DNA from: Dryococelus australis
Taxonomy: Eukaryota; Arthropoda; Insecta; Phasmatodea; Phasmatidae
Length of the DNA: 64,000 nucleotides
Assembly (NCBI GenBank): GCA_029891345.1
Contig: CM057009.1
Coordinates: forward strand, 304,359,166-304,423,165
Reading direction: 5' to 3'
Both the position numbers and the translations under genes were made by a program. The notes beneath the pieces are model-generated. The model was not told the DNA's origin, did not search any database, and saw only the letters and a program-made list of their open reading frames with translations. The stretch's first letter is position 1. Every line of letters begins with the position of its first letter. Shown one piece after another: positions 24,504 to 34,934 of the stretch.

Positions 24504-27500
24504 GGCGCAAATAAAAATCAACTGATGTCTAATATGATAACGACTATGGCAATGAAAAAGTTTAATGCAACTGGTAATGTTTGGAAAGAATATAAATTTA
24601 AGAAAGACGTTTTTGCGGAAAAAAAGAAGAATAAATCTCAAGAGAAGTATGTCAAGTGTGAAACTTGTATTTACTTTTACAAACCATCTCTCATAAGAAG
24701 TAATCTTAAAAGTAGATTGCATAAAGGTCTTACACCAATACATAATAAATCACATGAACCAACAAATGCATGGAAAATTTTTAAAATATCACAACATTTA
24801 ATATCAAAACAGAAGTTCCCACAAGAGAAACAAGTGAAATGTGAAACGTGTAGTCACTATTACAAACCATCTCTCATAAGAAGTCACTTGAGAAGTAAAA
24901 TTCATAAGTATATGCCCAGATTCAGTGCAGAAGAAATCGAAACAGCATTTCAAAGTAGGATCAAGACTTATGCTGTAAAGAATGTGAATGCATACAAAGA
25001 CCCAAATCATTTCCTAAAATATGTAAAAGAAACTGTCACGGGACTAATTAGTAAACATTTAAAATCACTCAAAGTGAACATGAAATTCTTCACTGAGTAC
25101 AAAAGGGGAATTGGTGAGAATATTGAATATGTAGAAAGCTCCTTTAAAACAAGGAACGAAATTAAACTGAAATAGACTAATCTGGAAGAATATTATACCA
25201 ACAGCATATCTAAAATCATAGCTGAGATGGGGGATTTCGAAGCAAAGGGATCTCAGTGGGTACTCAACAGAATATTTAAACTAGAAGTGCGATTAAAAAA
25301 TATGTACCATTCAAGGGCAGTTCTTATGTTGATCTCCCAGAAAAAATCAAAACTAAGCAGGCGGTAATTAATGTTAAGAACAATGACCAAAAATGTTGTT
25401 TGTGGTCTGTTCTCTCTGCATTGCATCAAGTACAAAAAGACCCTCAAAGAGTGAATAAATACATCGATACGAACATGAGTTTGATGATGCACTTAAGGGT
25501 TTGGCATTTCCAATGAAATTGGATAGCATACCAACCTTTGAGAAAAGAAGTGGGACTTATATTAATGTATATACATACGAAGAAGAAGATGGCGGTAAGA
25601 AATATATAATCTGTCCATTAAAAACAACAAAAAATAAGATGGATAAGCACATAAACCTACTCTATATCAAAGACGAAAAGAATAACCACTACTGCTGGAT
25701 AAAAAGTCTTTTGAGACTTATCGCATAACAAGTAAAAAGTAATGGTCATAAAATATTTATATGTGATAGATGTTTGCAACATTTCTACTCGGTAAATAAC
25801 CTAAAAGTTCACAAACAAGACTGTCGAGATCACGATGGTGTTAGACCATCTAAAGGAAAAAATGACATTAAGATTTAAACACCAAAATCATTCTTTGAGC
25901 ATTCTGTTTGTGATATATGCTGATTTTGTATGTTTGTTGACTAAAATTGAAACTTGCCAACCAAACCCGACGAATGTTACACGAAACCATCCAAAAACAT
26001 GAACCTGTTAGCTTCTGTTACTATGTAAAATACGAACATGGATACTATAAAACACTAGTAAATTATGAAGGATCTGATGCATCTAGTGTATTCATTAAAA
26101 TACTAATGGAAGAAGCAAAGTCTATTGGTGATATATACACAAATGAAAAACCAATGCTTCCACTAACTCAGAAAGAACAAATTGTTTATGATACCCATTG
26201 TCATATATGGTAAACCCCTTTGAATTGTGATTCTGTGAGAGATCATGATCATCTTATGGGGAAATTTAGGGGAGCTGCACACAGAGATTGTAACTTATAT
26301 AGAAATCCATGTTTTGTCCCAGTGTTTATACACAATCTATCTGGTTATGACACACATTTATTCATAAGAGATCTTGGCATCAATGAAAATAAAATTGATC
26401 TAATTCCCAACAACAAAGAAAAATATATTTCTTTTACGAAACATGTATGCGAAAATGTAAATCTTAGATTTATTGACTCATTTAAATTTATGGCTAGTAG
26501 TATCGATAAACTCTCTAGCAACCTTTCCAGAAGCCAATTCCGAGAAACGTGTAAGCATTTTTTCAATGAACTTCTTGACTTTATTACAAGAAAAGGTGTT
26601 TACCCATATGACTACATGGATAGTGCTGGAAAATTTTATGAGACATCACTTCCATCCAAAGATGCATTTTACAACAAATTCAATCAATGTGACATTACAG
26701 ACAAATATTACGAATTTGCGAGAAAGGTGTGGGGAAACTTCAACATAAAATCTCTAAGAGAGTACACAGTACTCTATAACAAATCTGATGTATTGAATTT
26801 GACTGATATAATGGGAAATTTTTGAGATGTATGTTTCAAAACATATAAACTAGATCCAGCATGGTATTTCACAGCCCCAGGGTTAGCGTGGGATGCTTTG
26901 CTCAAACATACTAAAATAGAACTATAATTATTAACAGATTACGACATGATTTTGATGATAGAAAAAGGTGTTTGTGGTGGAATTTCACAATGTTGTAAGT
27001 GATATGATAAACCAAATAACAAATATATGAATGCTTACAATAGTACAAAGGAAATCTTTTATCTTACATATCTGGATGCCAATAACTTATATGGATAGGC
27101 TATGAGCCAGTATTTACCCTAGAGTGGGTTTAAGTGGGGAAATACAAATATAGATGTAACAAAAATAGAAGATGATTCTAGCAAAGGTTATATATTGAAA
27201 GTTGATTTGGAATATCCACATGAACTGCACGATCTCCACAAAGATCTGCCATAGGCACCAGAGAGTAAAATACCAGAAGGTTCAAAAAATCCCAAACTCT
27301 TGACTACTCTGTATGATAAAGAAAAATATGTATTACACTATGTAAATCTTAAGAAATATCTATCTCTCGGAATGAAGTTGAAAAAGTTCCATAGAGTTCT
27401 GGAGTTTGATCAATCAGATTGGCTCAAGTCCTATATTGATCTAAACACAAACATGCGAACAAAGTCTACAAATGACTTTGAAAAAGATTTCTACAAATTA

Positions 27501-28276
27501 ATGAACAATTCCATTTCTGGAAAAACAATGGAAAATATTAGAAACAGAGTGTATATACAGTTGTGCACAAGTTCTAAGCAAATGGATAAACTAGTAGCTA
27601 AACCAAACTTTAAAGATAGAACTACATTTACTAACTCTTTGGTTTGCAGTCCATATGATTAAAACAAAACTGTGCTTTATCAAACTTATTTATGTTAGAA
27701 TGAGTATACTTGATCTATCGAAAGTCTTAATATGGGATTATCACTATAATATAATGAAACCAAAGTATGAGGAAAATATTGAACTGTGCTACCAAGATAC
27801 TGATTCGTACATCTATTATATAAAACCACCAGACTACTACAATGGCATGAAAGAAATGGTCGATCATTTTGATACTTGACTATAAAAAAGATAATCCATA
27901 TGGTATACAGTTAGTTAACAAAAAGATTATTGGTAAAATTAAAGATGAATGAAATGGAAAAATAATGGAAGAATTTATTGGATTGATATCGAAAATGTAT
28001 GCAATAAATGTGGAAGGTGGTGTAAAGAAAAGAGCAAAGGTGTGCAAAACACTGTAGTCAGAAATGAGATTAGTTTTGGTGACTACAAAAAGTGTTTTTT
28101 TGTTTAAAAAAAAAAGTGTTGTACATAAGTATGAATCTTATTTAAAGTATGAAACATGAACTCTATACGATTGAGGTGAGAAAAAAGCATTAAGTCCCGA
28201 ATATTATAAAAGATTTATTCTTAAAGATGGCATTAATACACTATCATGGGGACACTGCAAAATTGAAAAAGAATGA
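24501..28276 (+). pseudogene. Maverick protein-primed DNA polymerase B (degraded)
   Basis: Family-B polymerase that would replicate the element from protein-primed ends. The first segment (24501-25175) carries two copies of a Cys2-His-type motif (CETC...SLIRSxLxSxxH). Later segments show a CxxC/CHxDC-like finger (about 25770-25835), the exonuclease region with the VRDHDHLMGKFRGAAH block (about 26230), polymerase motif A (YLDANNLYG, about 27069), motif B (KLMNNSISGKTMENIRNR, about 27496) and motif C (CYQDTDSYIY, about 27787). The start sits in TATATAATAAATG directly after the inverted repeat. There are many breaks: in-frame stops at 25173, 25726, about 25876, 26211, 26823, 27096 and others, plus frame changes near 25300 and 25475 and around 27660. 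Several stops replace likely Trp codons. Non-functional as it stands. Confidence 0.93.
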
Positions 28277-28302
28277 TACTATGAAATATGATATAGCAGT
28301 AA

Positions 28303-29316
28303 ATGATTACCTTTATGATTATCATCTTAATTTTGATAACCTCCAGCAGAGGCGAAAATCAAACACTTTCCACAATAAAATATTTAAATGATTTTGGGTA
28401 CTTAAAAGTACCTGACAAAGATATTACACATGCAAATCTATCAATAGTTTTAAATGCTCTCCGACTTTTCCAAGAGTATCACAACATAATAAATAGTGGT
28501 GAAATAAGTAAAGAAACCCTGGCACTAATCAAAACTCCTAGATGTGGGGTACCAGATATATTTGGCTTTTCTACATCTATTACCAAATGTACAACGAAAG
28601 TAATAAAATGGTCTTATGTGTTGGCCAATTATGATCTACTACAACGAACTCAAGAAGTGTTTCGTACGTGGGCCAAACATACTGACATTATGTTTAAACA
28701 TGATACTCAAAACCAACACATAATAATATCAAACAAATGTAGTATCCATACATTTCAAAAATCTCAGCATTTATGTAATAGTAAATTTGATGGGAGAGGA
28801 GTGCTGGCACATGCTTTTTTTTCTCCAAAATCAGATAACTCACCAGTTGAAATTCACATTGATGCTGAAAAAGATTGGTATCTTAAACATGACAACGAAT
28901 CTCAAGGAAAAATAAATCTTTTCATTGTGCTATTGCATGAAATAGGACATGCATTAGGAATACATCATTCGAATGTTTGCGAGTCTGTTATGTACCCAAT
29001 TTATGTCTTAGATCGACTAACATTACAAACTGATGATACTTTGGCAATACAGACTCTATATGGTAAACCTAAAAGATATGTGCATTCGTTATCCCCTCCT
29101 AAACCTAACATATTATTCCCTATAAAAGAAGTAGATTTGTGTAACTTAAAAAACATCAACACATTTTTAGTAGTCAATCAAGTGTGTGTTTGGACATATG
29201 ACATAGTAGATAGAATAGTTAGTAAACCAGAGCATATCACTAACTGGCTGTTTTTCTTACCTGCTAATTTTGAAATCTTTACATCGATTTATCAGAGGCC
29301 ATCGGGGTAAATCGAG

Positions 29317-29391
<75 letters not shown>

Positions 29392-29786
29392 TATATATAT
29401 ATACACTTGAATATCCTAGTCTAAAACACATGTCTGGATATCCAAAGGTTATTCATGATATGGGAATACCTCAGAATTTCGAAATAAAAGCAGTTGTAAA
29501 CACTTACTCTGGTCGCACTTTTGTATTTTACGATGAAATGTATTTTATGGAACTGGACAAGTGCTTATTCAGATCTAAATCTTTCGGTTTAATTTCAAAG
29601 AAATTTAGGGGCTTACCAGCTGGGTTAGATTCTGCTTTTAGATACACCAATGGATTATTATACTTCTTCAAGAACACAACATACTATGAATTCAGTGAGT
29701 TTACAAGCATGTTGACCAGAGCTGACAGATTTAATCTTTCAATGTTCAATTTAAAGTGTTCGACTTTACCATCCTCATACTCATAA
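28303..29786 (+). CDS. Secreted matrix metalloproteinase with hemopexin domain, carried by the Maverick
   Basis: Zinc endopeptidase of the matrixin family, expected to be secreted and to cut extracellular matrix. The first open segment (28303-29307, 335 codons, stop 29308-29310) has a hydrophobic signal peptide (residues 1-16), a prodomain ending in the cysteine switch PRCGVPD (79-85), the calcium/zinc loop [12 protein letters not shown] (162-173), the catalytic site [11 protein letters not shown] (212-222; His212, Glu213, His216, His222) and the Met-turn at Met230. The hemopexin domain begins near 275 with its first cysteine and continues at 29420-29786, ending near the last conserved cysteine. 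The two parts are separated by an AT-dinucleotide tract. A GT-AG pair (29307-29419) would remove 113 nt and keep the frame (1004 + 367 nt = 457 codons with the stop). Without splicing the protein stops inside hemopexin. The gene lies between polymerase and capsid genes, inside the target duplications, so it is cargo of the element and not a host exon. The start follows AGTAAATG. Confidence 0.9.
29307..29419 (+). other. Candidate intron or AT-tract insertion inside the metalloproteinase
   Basis: The segment begins GTAAAT and ends ATATCCTAG, and is mostly (AT)n (about 29319-29400). Removing it joins a GG| to T| in the same frame on both sides. There is no good polypyrimidine tract. The alternative is a microsatellite that expanded inside the ORF and broke it. 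Confidence 0.5.
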
Positions 29787-29955
29787 ATTCTTAATCAGTT
29801 CAAAAAACTAGTAATGCAAATGGAGACAATCTCCATACATGAATTTTTTCTTTATAAAATTCTCTTATAGTGCTATTAAAGAACAATTATATAACAGTAA
29901 ATTTTTTTAATGGATAACCATCCATTAAAAACTAATAACCATACATGTTTGCGCA

Positions 29956-31213
29956 CTATTGGACTTCGGTGATTCTTTCACTTTTAACATAATAAATTCG
30001 GTTTCTTTTTCTTACTAGTACCACATTACAAATAGTTGAAGCCGATATTGGTTTATTAAAATCAACTGTAAGTTTCAGATTAGTTCGATCTTTTACAATA
30101 GTGGTTTTTCTGGAAGAACAATCAATAACATAAATGGTCTTCTCCCAATAAATGACACAGAGTTGAAGCACAGTTCATTATTACGATAAGGGGTATCTAT
30201 TTTAGGCTTTGAATTTCTAAAATCATTGTAAGCAATATACAGCTTATCAAAAATTTTATCATCAATGTTTAAATTCCAATTCTCTTTGCGAAACACTTCA
30301 TTCCATCCATTCTGAATATAAATAATCTTGACAAAACAAGAGTCAAACATTGAACTATGTGTGAATTGCCCAGGATCTTCTTTTCTGCTGTGCTGAAAAC
30401 CAACAATGACAAAGTCTGGCATATCGAATTCGATTTAATTGAACTGATCTTTTATATCAAACTGAAATGAGTTGGCATTAGTAGGTACTGGTTTTTCAAG
30501 ACATCGCCAATAATTAAAACTAATTGGAATTTTTGGGTGTTTGTATAATTTTGCTTTAATTTCATCTCCATAAATAGGATCGTATTCAACAATTGGCCAC
30601 AGAATTTCCATTTTCTCAATAACAACTTTACCAGCATCTGGTTTATTATCTTCATCATCAGATCCATCTGCTTTCTTTGGGGGTCTTCTGTAAAAAGAAA
30701 CATCATTAGAACTTCGAATGAATGTGAGCTTGTACCCACCTTTCCGGAATATTTCATTACAATCTCCACAAACCCAAACAAATATCTTAATGGATAGGTA
30801 ATTTCGTTACACTTATCTTTCCTAACATATTTTCTTAGTTCTATCCCTGACATTTTGAAGTATGCTGATTCTGATTCTGAACCTAGCAATGTATGCATCA
30901 TTGTTGAAGTCATGCCAGGGTTGTCAATACTTTCGATTATACAACCAAGTTTAGAGATCTCTATTCTTGAGAACTGGAATGGGAAGAAATTCTCACAAAG
31001 ATCAATAGTTGAAGTTTTTTCATAATCTGCATTTGTATCTCTTTTAGTTAACTTATACTGTTGGTATAAATAAGCTTCATTCGGATGTGAAAATGCATCG
31101 CCAATAGGAATATCAAACTCAATGCGCTTGTTGTATTCATTCAAATTATTTTTTGTTTGATCATTTGGCGGAAACGACTGACGCTCATAACTTTCAATTT
31201 TTTGTTGATCCAT
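29956..31213 (-). pseudogene. Maverick major capsid protein (double jelly-roll type), frameshifted
   Basis: Reading leftwards from the ATG at 31213 (embedded in TATATAATAAATG), an N-terminal segment of about 155 codons is followed by at least three breaks: a frame change near 30740, a stop near 30436, and a further frame change near 30150. The last segments (30422-30093 and 30171-29956) contain FVIVGFQHSRKEDPG and VIDCSSRK, which resemble the C-terminal half of Maverick/adintovirus hexon-like capsid proteins. The total span of about 420 codons is short for the family. Identification rests on these motifs, the position next to integrase, and length. I have not rebuilt the frame. Confidence 0.8.
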
Positions 31214-31223
31214 TTATTATATA
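31211..31223 (-). promoter_or_regulatory. TATATAATAAATG start-codon box, capsid gene
   Basis: Identical 13-mer overlapping the capsid ATG on the minus strand. Confidence 0.55.
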
Positions 31224-31237
31224 GGAAAATAAATTTC

Positions 31238-32294
31238 TTAAACAACTACACTTTTCTTATCAACCCAAGAATTATGACTACTATCAAAGCCTAGCCATTT
31301 AATTAGCAGCTTATTTCCTTTTGTTCGCAAAACTTTTTCCGCTAAGTAGTCTTTATCATATGTGGTCATAAGCAGCTCTGGCTCATAAAAAATACCTTCA
31401 ATAAGTTCATTTTTTAAATTTTTTATTCTATATGTCGTAGGTTTCGTGTGCAATACTTTACACACCTCAAATACGTCAGTGGACCAATTTGGTGTATATT
31501 TTTTTTTAAACAAATTTTCACTTTTATTTATACGAACTTTACCTCCTATTACAAACTTTGGTTTAGTCATTTTTCTTTCTCCTCCATACATGTTGGTTAG
31601 AATAGAACTTTCATCCTTTGCATTTACATTGGCAGGTTTAATTCCAATTGTACTGTGAACAGTGTTATTGTATTCACTTATTAATTTAGGTAATATAGCC
31701 AACCATTTATAGTTTCCCTGCATGGTAAATATCTTCCACATTTTCTCCTTCAATGTTCTATTAAATCTTTCTACAACACTAGCTTTCTTTTCACTGTATG
31801 TTGAGTAGTGTGTTATGTTGTTAATGGCCATTAATGCCTTAAATGATTTATTGTAAAATTCTTTCCCTTTCCCTTGCGATCAATCAACATAGTTTTAAAT
31901 GCTAACGTAACATTATCACCAGTTTTATCTTTGATTGGTATTGACCATGCATATTTGGAAAAAACATCTATCATGGTTAGCAAATTTTAAACCCTTTTTT
32001 AATTCTATGTATACCTTTTAAAGATCCAGAATTCACCTCAACTAAATCAGCTTGCCAAATATCATCGATACCAAAAGATAGACCAGTTCTTCTGGAGAAG
32101 TTTTCTTGTATTTGTTTATGAATTTCATTTACAATATAATTTTTTATAACCCCACCAGTGAATATCGAGTTCTTGGTAACACGGCATCTACAAACACAAT
32201 TAATTCTTACTTTGCTTTTATTTGTAAGTTCATATGAAATTAGTGTATTTTTCATACATTTGAGACAGTATACATTTAAGTTATCATTGTTCAT
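31238..32294 (-). pseudogene. Maverick retroviral-type integrase with chromodomain, frameshifted
   Basis: Integrase that would insert the element and create the 6-bp duplication. Three segments are seen. An N-terminal Cys-rich zinc-binding part with the first core Asp (WQADLVEV) occupies about 32294-31985. A middle part with IDVFSKYAW runs to about 31865. The C-terminal part (to 31238) has the core Glu (SVVERFNRT), the STIGIKPANV block and a terminal chromodomain (YLAEKVLRTKGNKLLIKWLG). Frame is lost near 31985, in an A/T run, and near 31865, in a GGAAAG direct repeat. The likely start is the Met at 32294, preceded by TATATAAATAAAATG. It is divergent from the ORF at 32311. Confidence 0.92.
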
Positions 32295-32300
32295 TTTATT

Positions 32301-32313
32301 TATATAATAAATG
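32301..32313 (+). promoter_or_regulatory. TATATAATAAATG start-codon box, small helical ORF
   Basis: Identical 13-mer overlapping the ATG at 32311. The minus-strand integrase start lies 17 bp away, so this is a second divergent pair. Confidence 0.5.
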
Positions 32314-32556
32314 AGATAACCAAAAATTGTAAACAATATAGAGAAGAATATAGAGAGAAGAAGACAGCTAATTGAAAAGTTTAAAACTTTTAGAAAATTT
32401 CGCCAAGATGAATATTATAAAAATAAAAAACACAATCAACCATTGATAGATGGGATAGAAGATTTGGGACAAAAAATTGGACACGTAACAAATGAGAATA
32501 AGAACTTAATAAAAGAACTTGTTCCATTTGCTGTTAACAATTTAGACTACCCATAA
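32311..32556 (+). pseudogene. Small charged helical Maverick ORF with a stop at codon 3
   Basis: An 82-codon frame starting in TATATAATAAATG reads ATG AGA TAA and then stays open to 32556. It is rich in Lys/Arg/Glu (IEKNIERRRQLIEKFKTFRK) and looks helical, as do small virion proteins of Mavericks. The promoter-like motif at the ATG argues that the start is real and that the TAA at 32317-32319 is a nonsense change. The function is not known to me. Confidence 0.5.
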
Positions 32557-32575
32557 ACACCAACAGAAACATATT

Positions 32576-32812
32576 TTGAAAGAAAAATTTTTGGTAAAAC
32601 AGGCGCCGATGAACGCTATGATGATGGCGTTAAACACATTGATGATGATGATGAATGCTATAATGATGAATGCTATGGCGATGAATTCTATGATGATGAC
32701 ATTAAACGATTTTGAACAAAAAAGACTAAGACATGTGGGAGATCCCATTGCACCGATGAATGCAATCAATTTAGAGTACTATCAAAAAAACAGAATTACA
32801 CTATTCGTTTAG
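32576..32812 (+). CDS. Maverick hypothetical ORF with GAT-repeat tract and RHVGDPIAP motif
   Basis: A 78-codon frame dominated by Met/Asn/Ala from a GATGAT-type trinucleotide tract (about 32606-32705), ending with RLRHVGDPIAPMNAINLEYY. The last block resembles the 'VGDPxxPxDA' pieces seen at the end of small Maverick virion-associated proteins. The repeat tract has probably shifted the frame away from the segment upstream (32311-32556), so these may be two parts of one gene. Confidence 0.4.
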   Translation: MKEKFLVKQAPMNAMMMALNTLMMMMNAIMMNAMAMNSMMMTLNDFEQKRLRHVGDPIAPMNAINLEYYQKNRITLFV

Positions 32813-32872
32813 TTGGACAATACAGTTCAAAAGAAAAGTATTTTAATTTGATAATCAAATAGAATATTTTTT

Positions 32873-33175
32873 ATGAGAGAAGGAACTATAGATGAAATAA
32901 TAATAAAACCAGAAAAATATATAAGTGTTATCAACTTATACCATCAACAGAAAAAAATTGACATGTATAAAACTTTTGAAGGATTCCTTGATGATATGAT
33001 ATATTTTAAAATACCAAAAGACCACAGTATACCCGAAGGTACAATAGTGTTTATTGAAATAGTTATGGTATACCAATACATTAAAAAATATCAGATTATG
33101 ATGGTTTTTAATGGTGACACTCCCATTAAAACCAGAAAAACTTACTTACAATCTAAGAATTTAAAAAGTCATTAA
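32873..33175 (+). CDS. Maverick hypothetical protein, 100 aa
   Basis: Intact small ORF between the small virion-type ORFs and the convergent ATPase; the two 3' ends overlap by 23 bp. Its composition is mixed, without a signal peptide or membrane segment. I do not recognise it. Its conserved position, compact overlap and AT-rich codon use match the element's other genes. Confidence 0.5.
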   Translation: MREGTIDEIIIKPEKYISVINLYHQQKKIDMYKTFEGFLDDMIYFKIPKDHSIPEGTIVFIEIVMVYQYIKKYQIMMVFNGDTPIKTRKTYLQSKNLKSH

Positions 33176-33854
33176 TTTTACTACGATACTTACAATTATT
33201 TAACTTACAAGTCATATCTATTGTAACAAATCCATATTCATTATTCCAACATTTTGAACAAGTCTCCCTAAATTTCTCAAGCGACATATCACCACTGACA
33301 AAATCACTTTGAATATGTTTAAGATTTGTATCGTCTTGTCTGAATATGCAAAGAAAATTGGTATTGTCTCTTATAAGCTGCTTAGGTACTTTTGAGTATG
33401 TCTGGGCTAAATATAAACATTTAATATCTTTGTGTCTACCACGAGTAAAGTAATCCCTTACCATATTTCGGTTTTCAAGTATGATATCATCGAAAACAAC
33501 TACAGACTCTTTATGGCATTCATTTACATCAACCATTTCTTCATTTGATGGAATGAAGTATGCTATTGGTTCATTAAATAATTTTGTTGCTACATCTATA
33601 TCTTTCTTTAAATTGATATTTTTTGGTTGGTCCAGACTTTTTGTACATACATAGAGAGTACTAAAGTCCAACCATCCCTGAGCATATATAAAATTATCTA
33701 TCATAGGTGAAGTTTTTCCACTGTTACTAGGACCCACTATCAAACATCTAATATTATTAGGTAATAATTCTCCATGATGTTTTGTCGATACAGTCTTGTC
33801 TGTTATTCTTATTTTAATATCCCAGTCTACATGTTTCATGGTTTTCTTGCTCAT
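33153..33854 (-). CDS. Maverick genome-packaging ATPase (FtsK/HerA type), intact
   Basis: A 233-residue ATPase that would pump DNA into capsids. The Walker A motif GPSNSGKTS is at about residues 41-49 and Walker B is SVVVFDDI at about 117-124. The downstream sensor-like stretch YLAQTYSKVPKQLIRDNTN is typical of A32-like packaging ATPases. Full length, with no stop or frameshift. The start is in TATTAATAAATG, 29 bp from the divergent penton-like gene, so one short intergenic segment drives both. Along with the metalloproteinase, it is one of the few long frames still open in the element. Confidence 0.93.
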   Translation of the reverse strand: MSKKTMKHVDWDIKIRITDKTVSTKHHGELLPNNIRCLIVGPSNSGKTSPMIDNFIYAQGWLDFSTLYVCTKSLDQPKNINLKKDIDVATKLFNEPIAYFIPSNEEMVDVNECHKESVVVFDDIILENRNMVRDYFTRGRHKDIKCLYLAQTYSKVPKQLIRDNTNFLCIFRQDDTNLKHIQSDFVSGDMSLEKFRETCSKCWNNEYGFVTIDMTCKLNNCKYRSKINDFLNS

Positions 33855-33883
33855 TTATTAATAGTTTTTTTATGATATAATAA
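33855..33883. promoter_or_regulatory. Bidirectional promoter between ATPase and penton-like genes
   Basis: Twenty-nine AT-rich bases separate two divergent ATGs. Each ATG is embedded in an (A)TAATAAATG box, TATTAATAAATG on minus and GATATAATAAATG on plus. The same box is found at other starts in the element. Confidence 0.6.
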
Positions 33884-34597
33884 ATGAGTAAAGTATTCAA
33901 ACTAACAGATAACAAATCAGTGTTGAAGAAAAGACTACATTACCCTTTAGAGATAGAGGGGCACTCATTGGCTTTAGTTCAGTTCTATACTACTTATCTA
34001 ACGCATAACATTTTCTCTGGGAGAAATAAGCTATATTTTGTTGGTCAGAATGATATGGAATCAGCAGTTGATATTCCATTTGGTCAACATAGCTTAAAAG
34101 ATCTTGAAAAGACTATAAAAGCAATTTTTTCATTTAGTGTAGATTCAATGGGTGGGAAAGAAAATGATATGTCTTTCGAGCTGGATAAAATAACAAACAG
34201 AGTGAAAGTAAAATGTACGCTTAAATTACAGTTTGGAAAATGGGGTTCAATAGGATAATTTTTGGGTTTCGTAGAAAATAAAACTCTGAAAGAAAATGTG
34301 GACCATTATGGTGATACAATTCCAAAATTTGCTCCATTTGAAACAATAAATATACACTGTAATATAATAAATGGTATGACATTAAAATATGATGAATATA
34401 ATCATAGATAAACTAACATAATTACCAATTTTAAACCAAGAACAACATTTGGATTTGGCGACACTATCTATTACGAACCAGCTTATCCATTATTTTTTCC
34501 AGTGCAAAAAAATCAAGTTAATGAAATAATAGTTGAAATTAAGGATGAAAAAGGTAAGTTAATTAACTTTGATTTGTCCAAAGAACAGTGGTATTAG
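33884..34597 (+). pseudogene. Maverick penton-like minor capsid protein, two in-frame stops
   Basis: A single 238-codon frame from the ATG at 33884 (GATATAATAAATG) to the TAG at 34595-34597, interrupted by stops at 34256-34258 and 34409-34411 with no frameshift. The last third has the pattern INIHCNIINGM and then VNEIIVEIKDEKGKLINF, as in single-jelly-roll minor capsid (penton) proteins of Mavericks. Position next to the ATPase fits. If only these two codons changed, the gene was lost recently compared with the polymerase. Confidence 0.8.
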
Positions 34598-34838
34598 AGA
34601 TGAGACCATAGATATTTTTTGGGTTGTAAGTAGTCATATTCTATATATAATAACATTAATAGTTTTTAAACTATTAAAGTTTCATGTGATAAAGATGAAT
34701 AATATTTCTATAGAAAGTGTAATGAAAGATTTAGAAAAAGAATTCAATGTTTCAGCTACTGTAATATGTCGAATTTGGAGATGTGTATCTAAATTTTTTA
34801 TTAGACTATGCTGTAGCACATTGCCGAAGACAGAGTGA
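34569..34838 (+). CDS. Small membrane-protein ORF in the Maverick
   Basis: An 89-aa frame overlapping the penton-like 3' end in another frame. It has one strong hydrophobic segment (VVSSHILYIITLIVFKLLKF, residues about 19-38), followed by a charged tail. The function is unknown to me; small membrane ORFs are common at this end of Mavericks. The true start may be internal. Confidence 0.4.
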   Translation: MICPKNSGIRDETIDIFWVVSSHILYIITLIVFKLLKFHVIKMNNISIESVMKDLEKEFNVSATVICRIWRCVSKFFIRLCCSTLPKTE

Positions 34839-34934
34839 TAAATGTGTTTTAATGATTGGATAACCATTTAAACTTTATAGAGATGTGAGCACAAATAAAA
34901 ATCAACTGATGTCTAATTATACGACGACGATCAT

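Noticed and set aside
34364-34376. A further AATATAATAAATG box
   Set aside because: It lies inside the penton-like reading frame with no gene starting there; the motif can occur by chance in this AT-rich DNA, which also limits the promoter claim.
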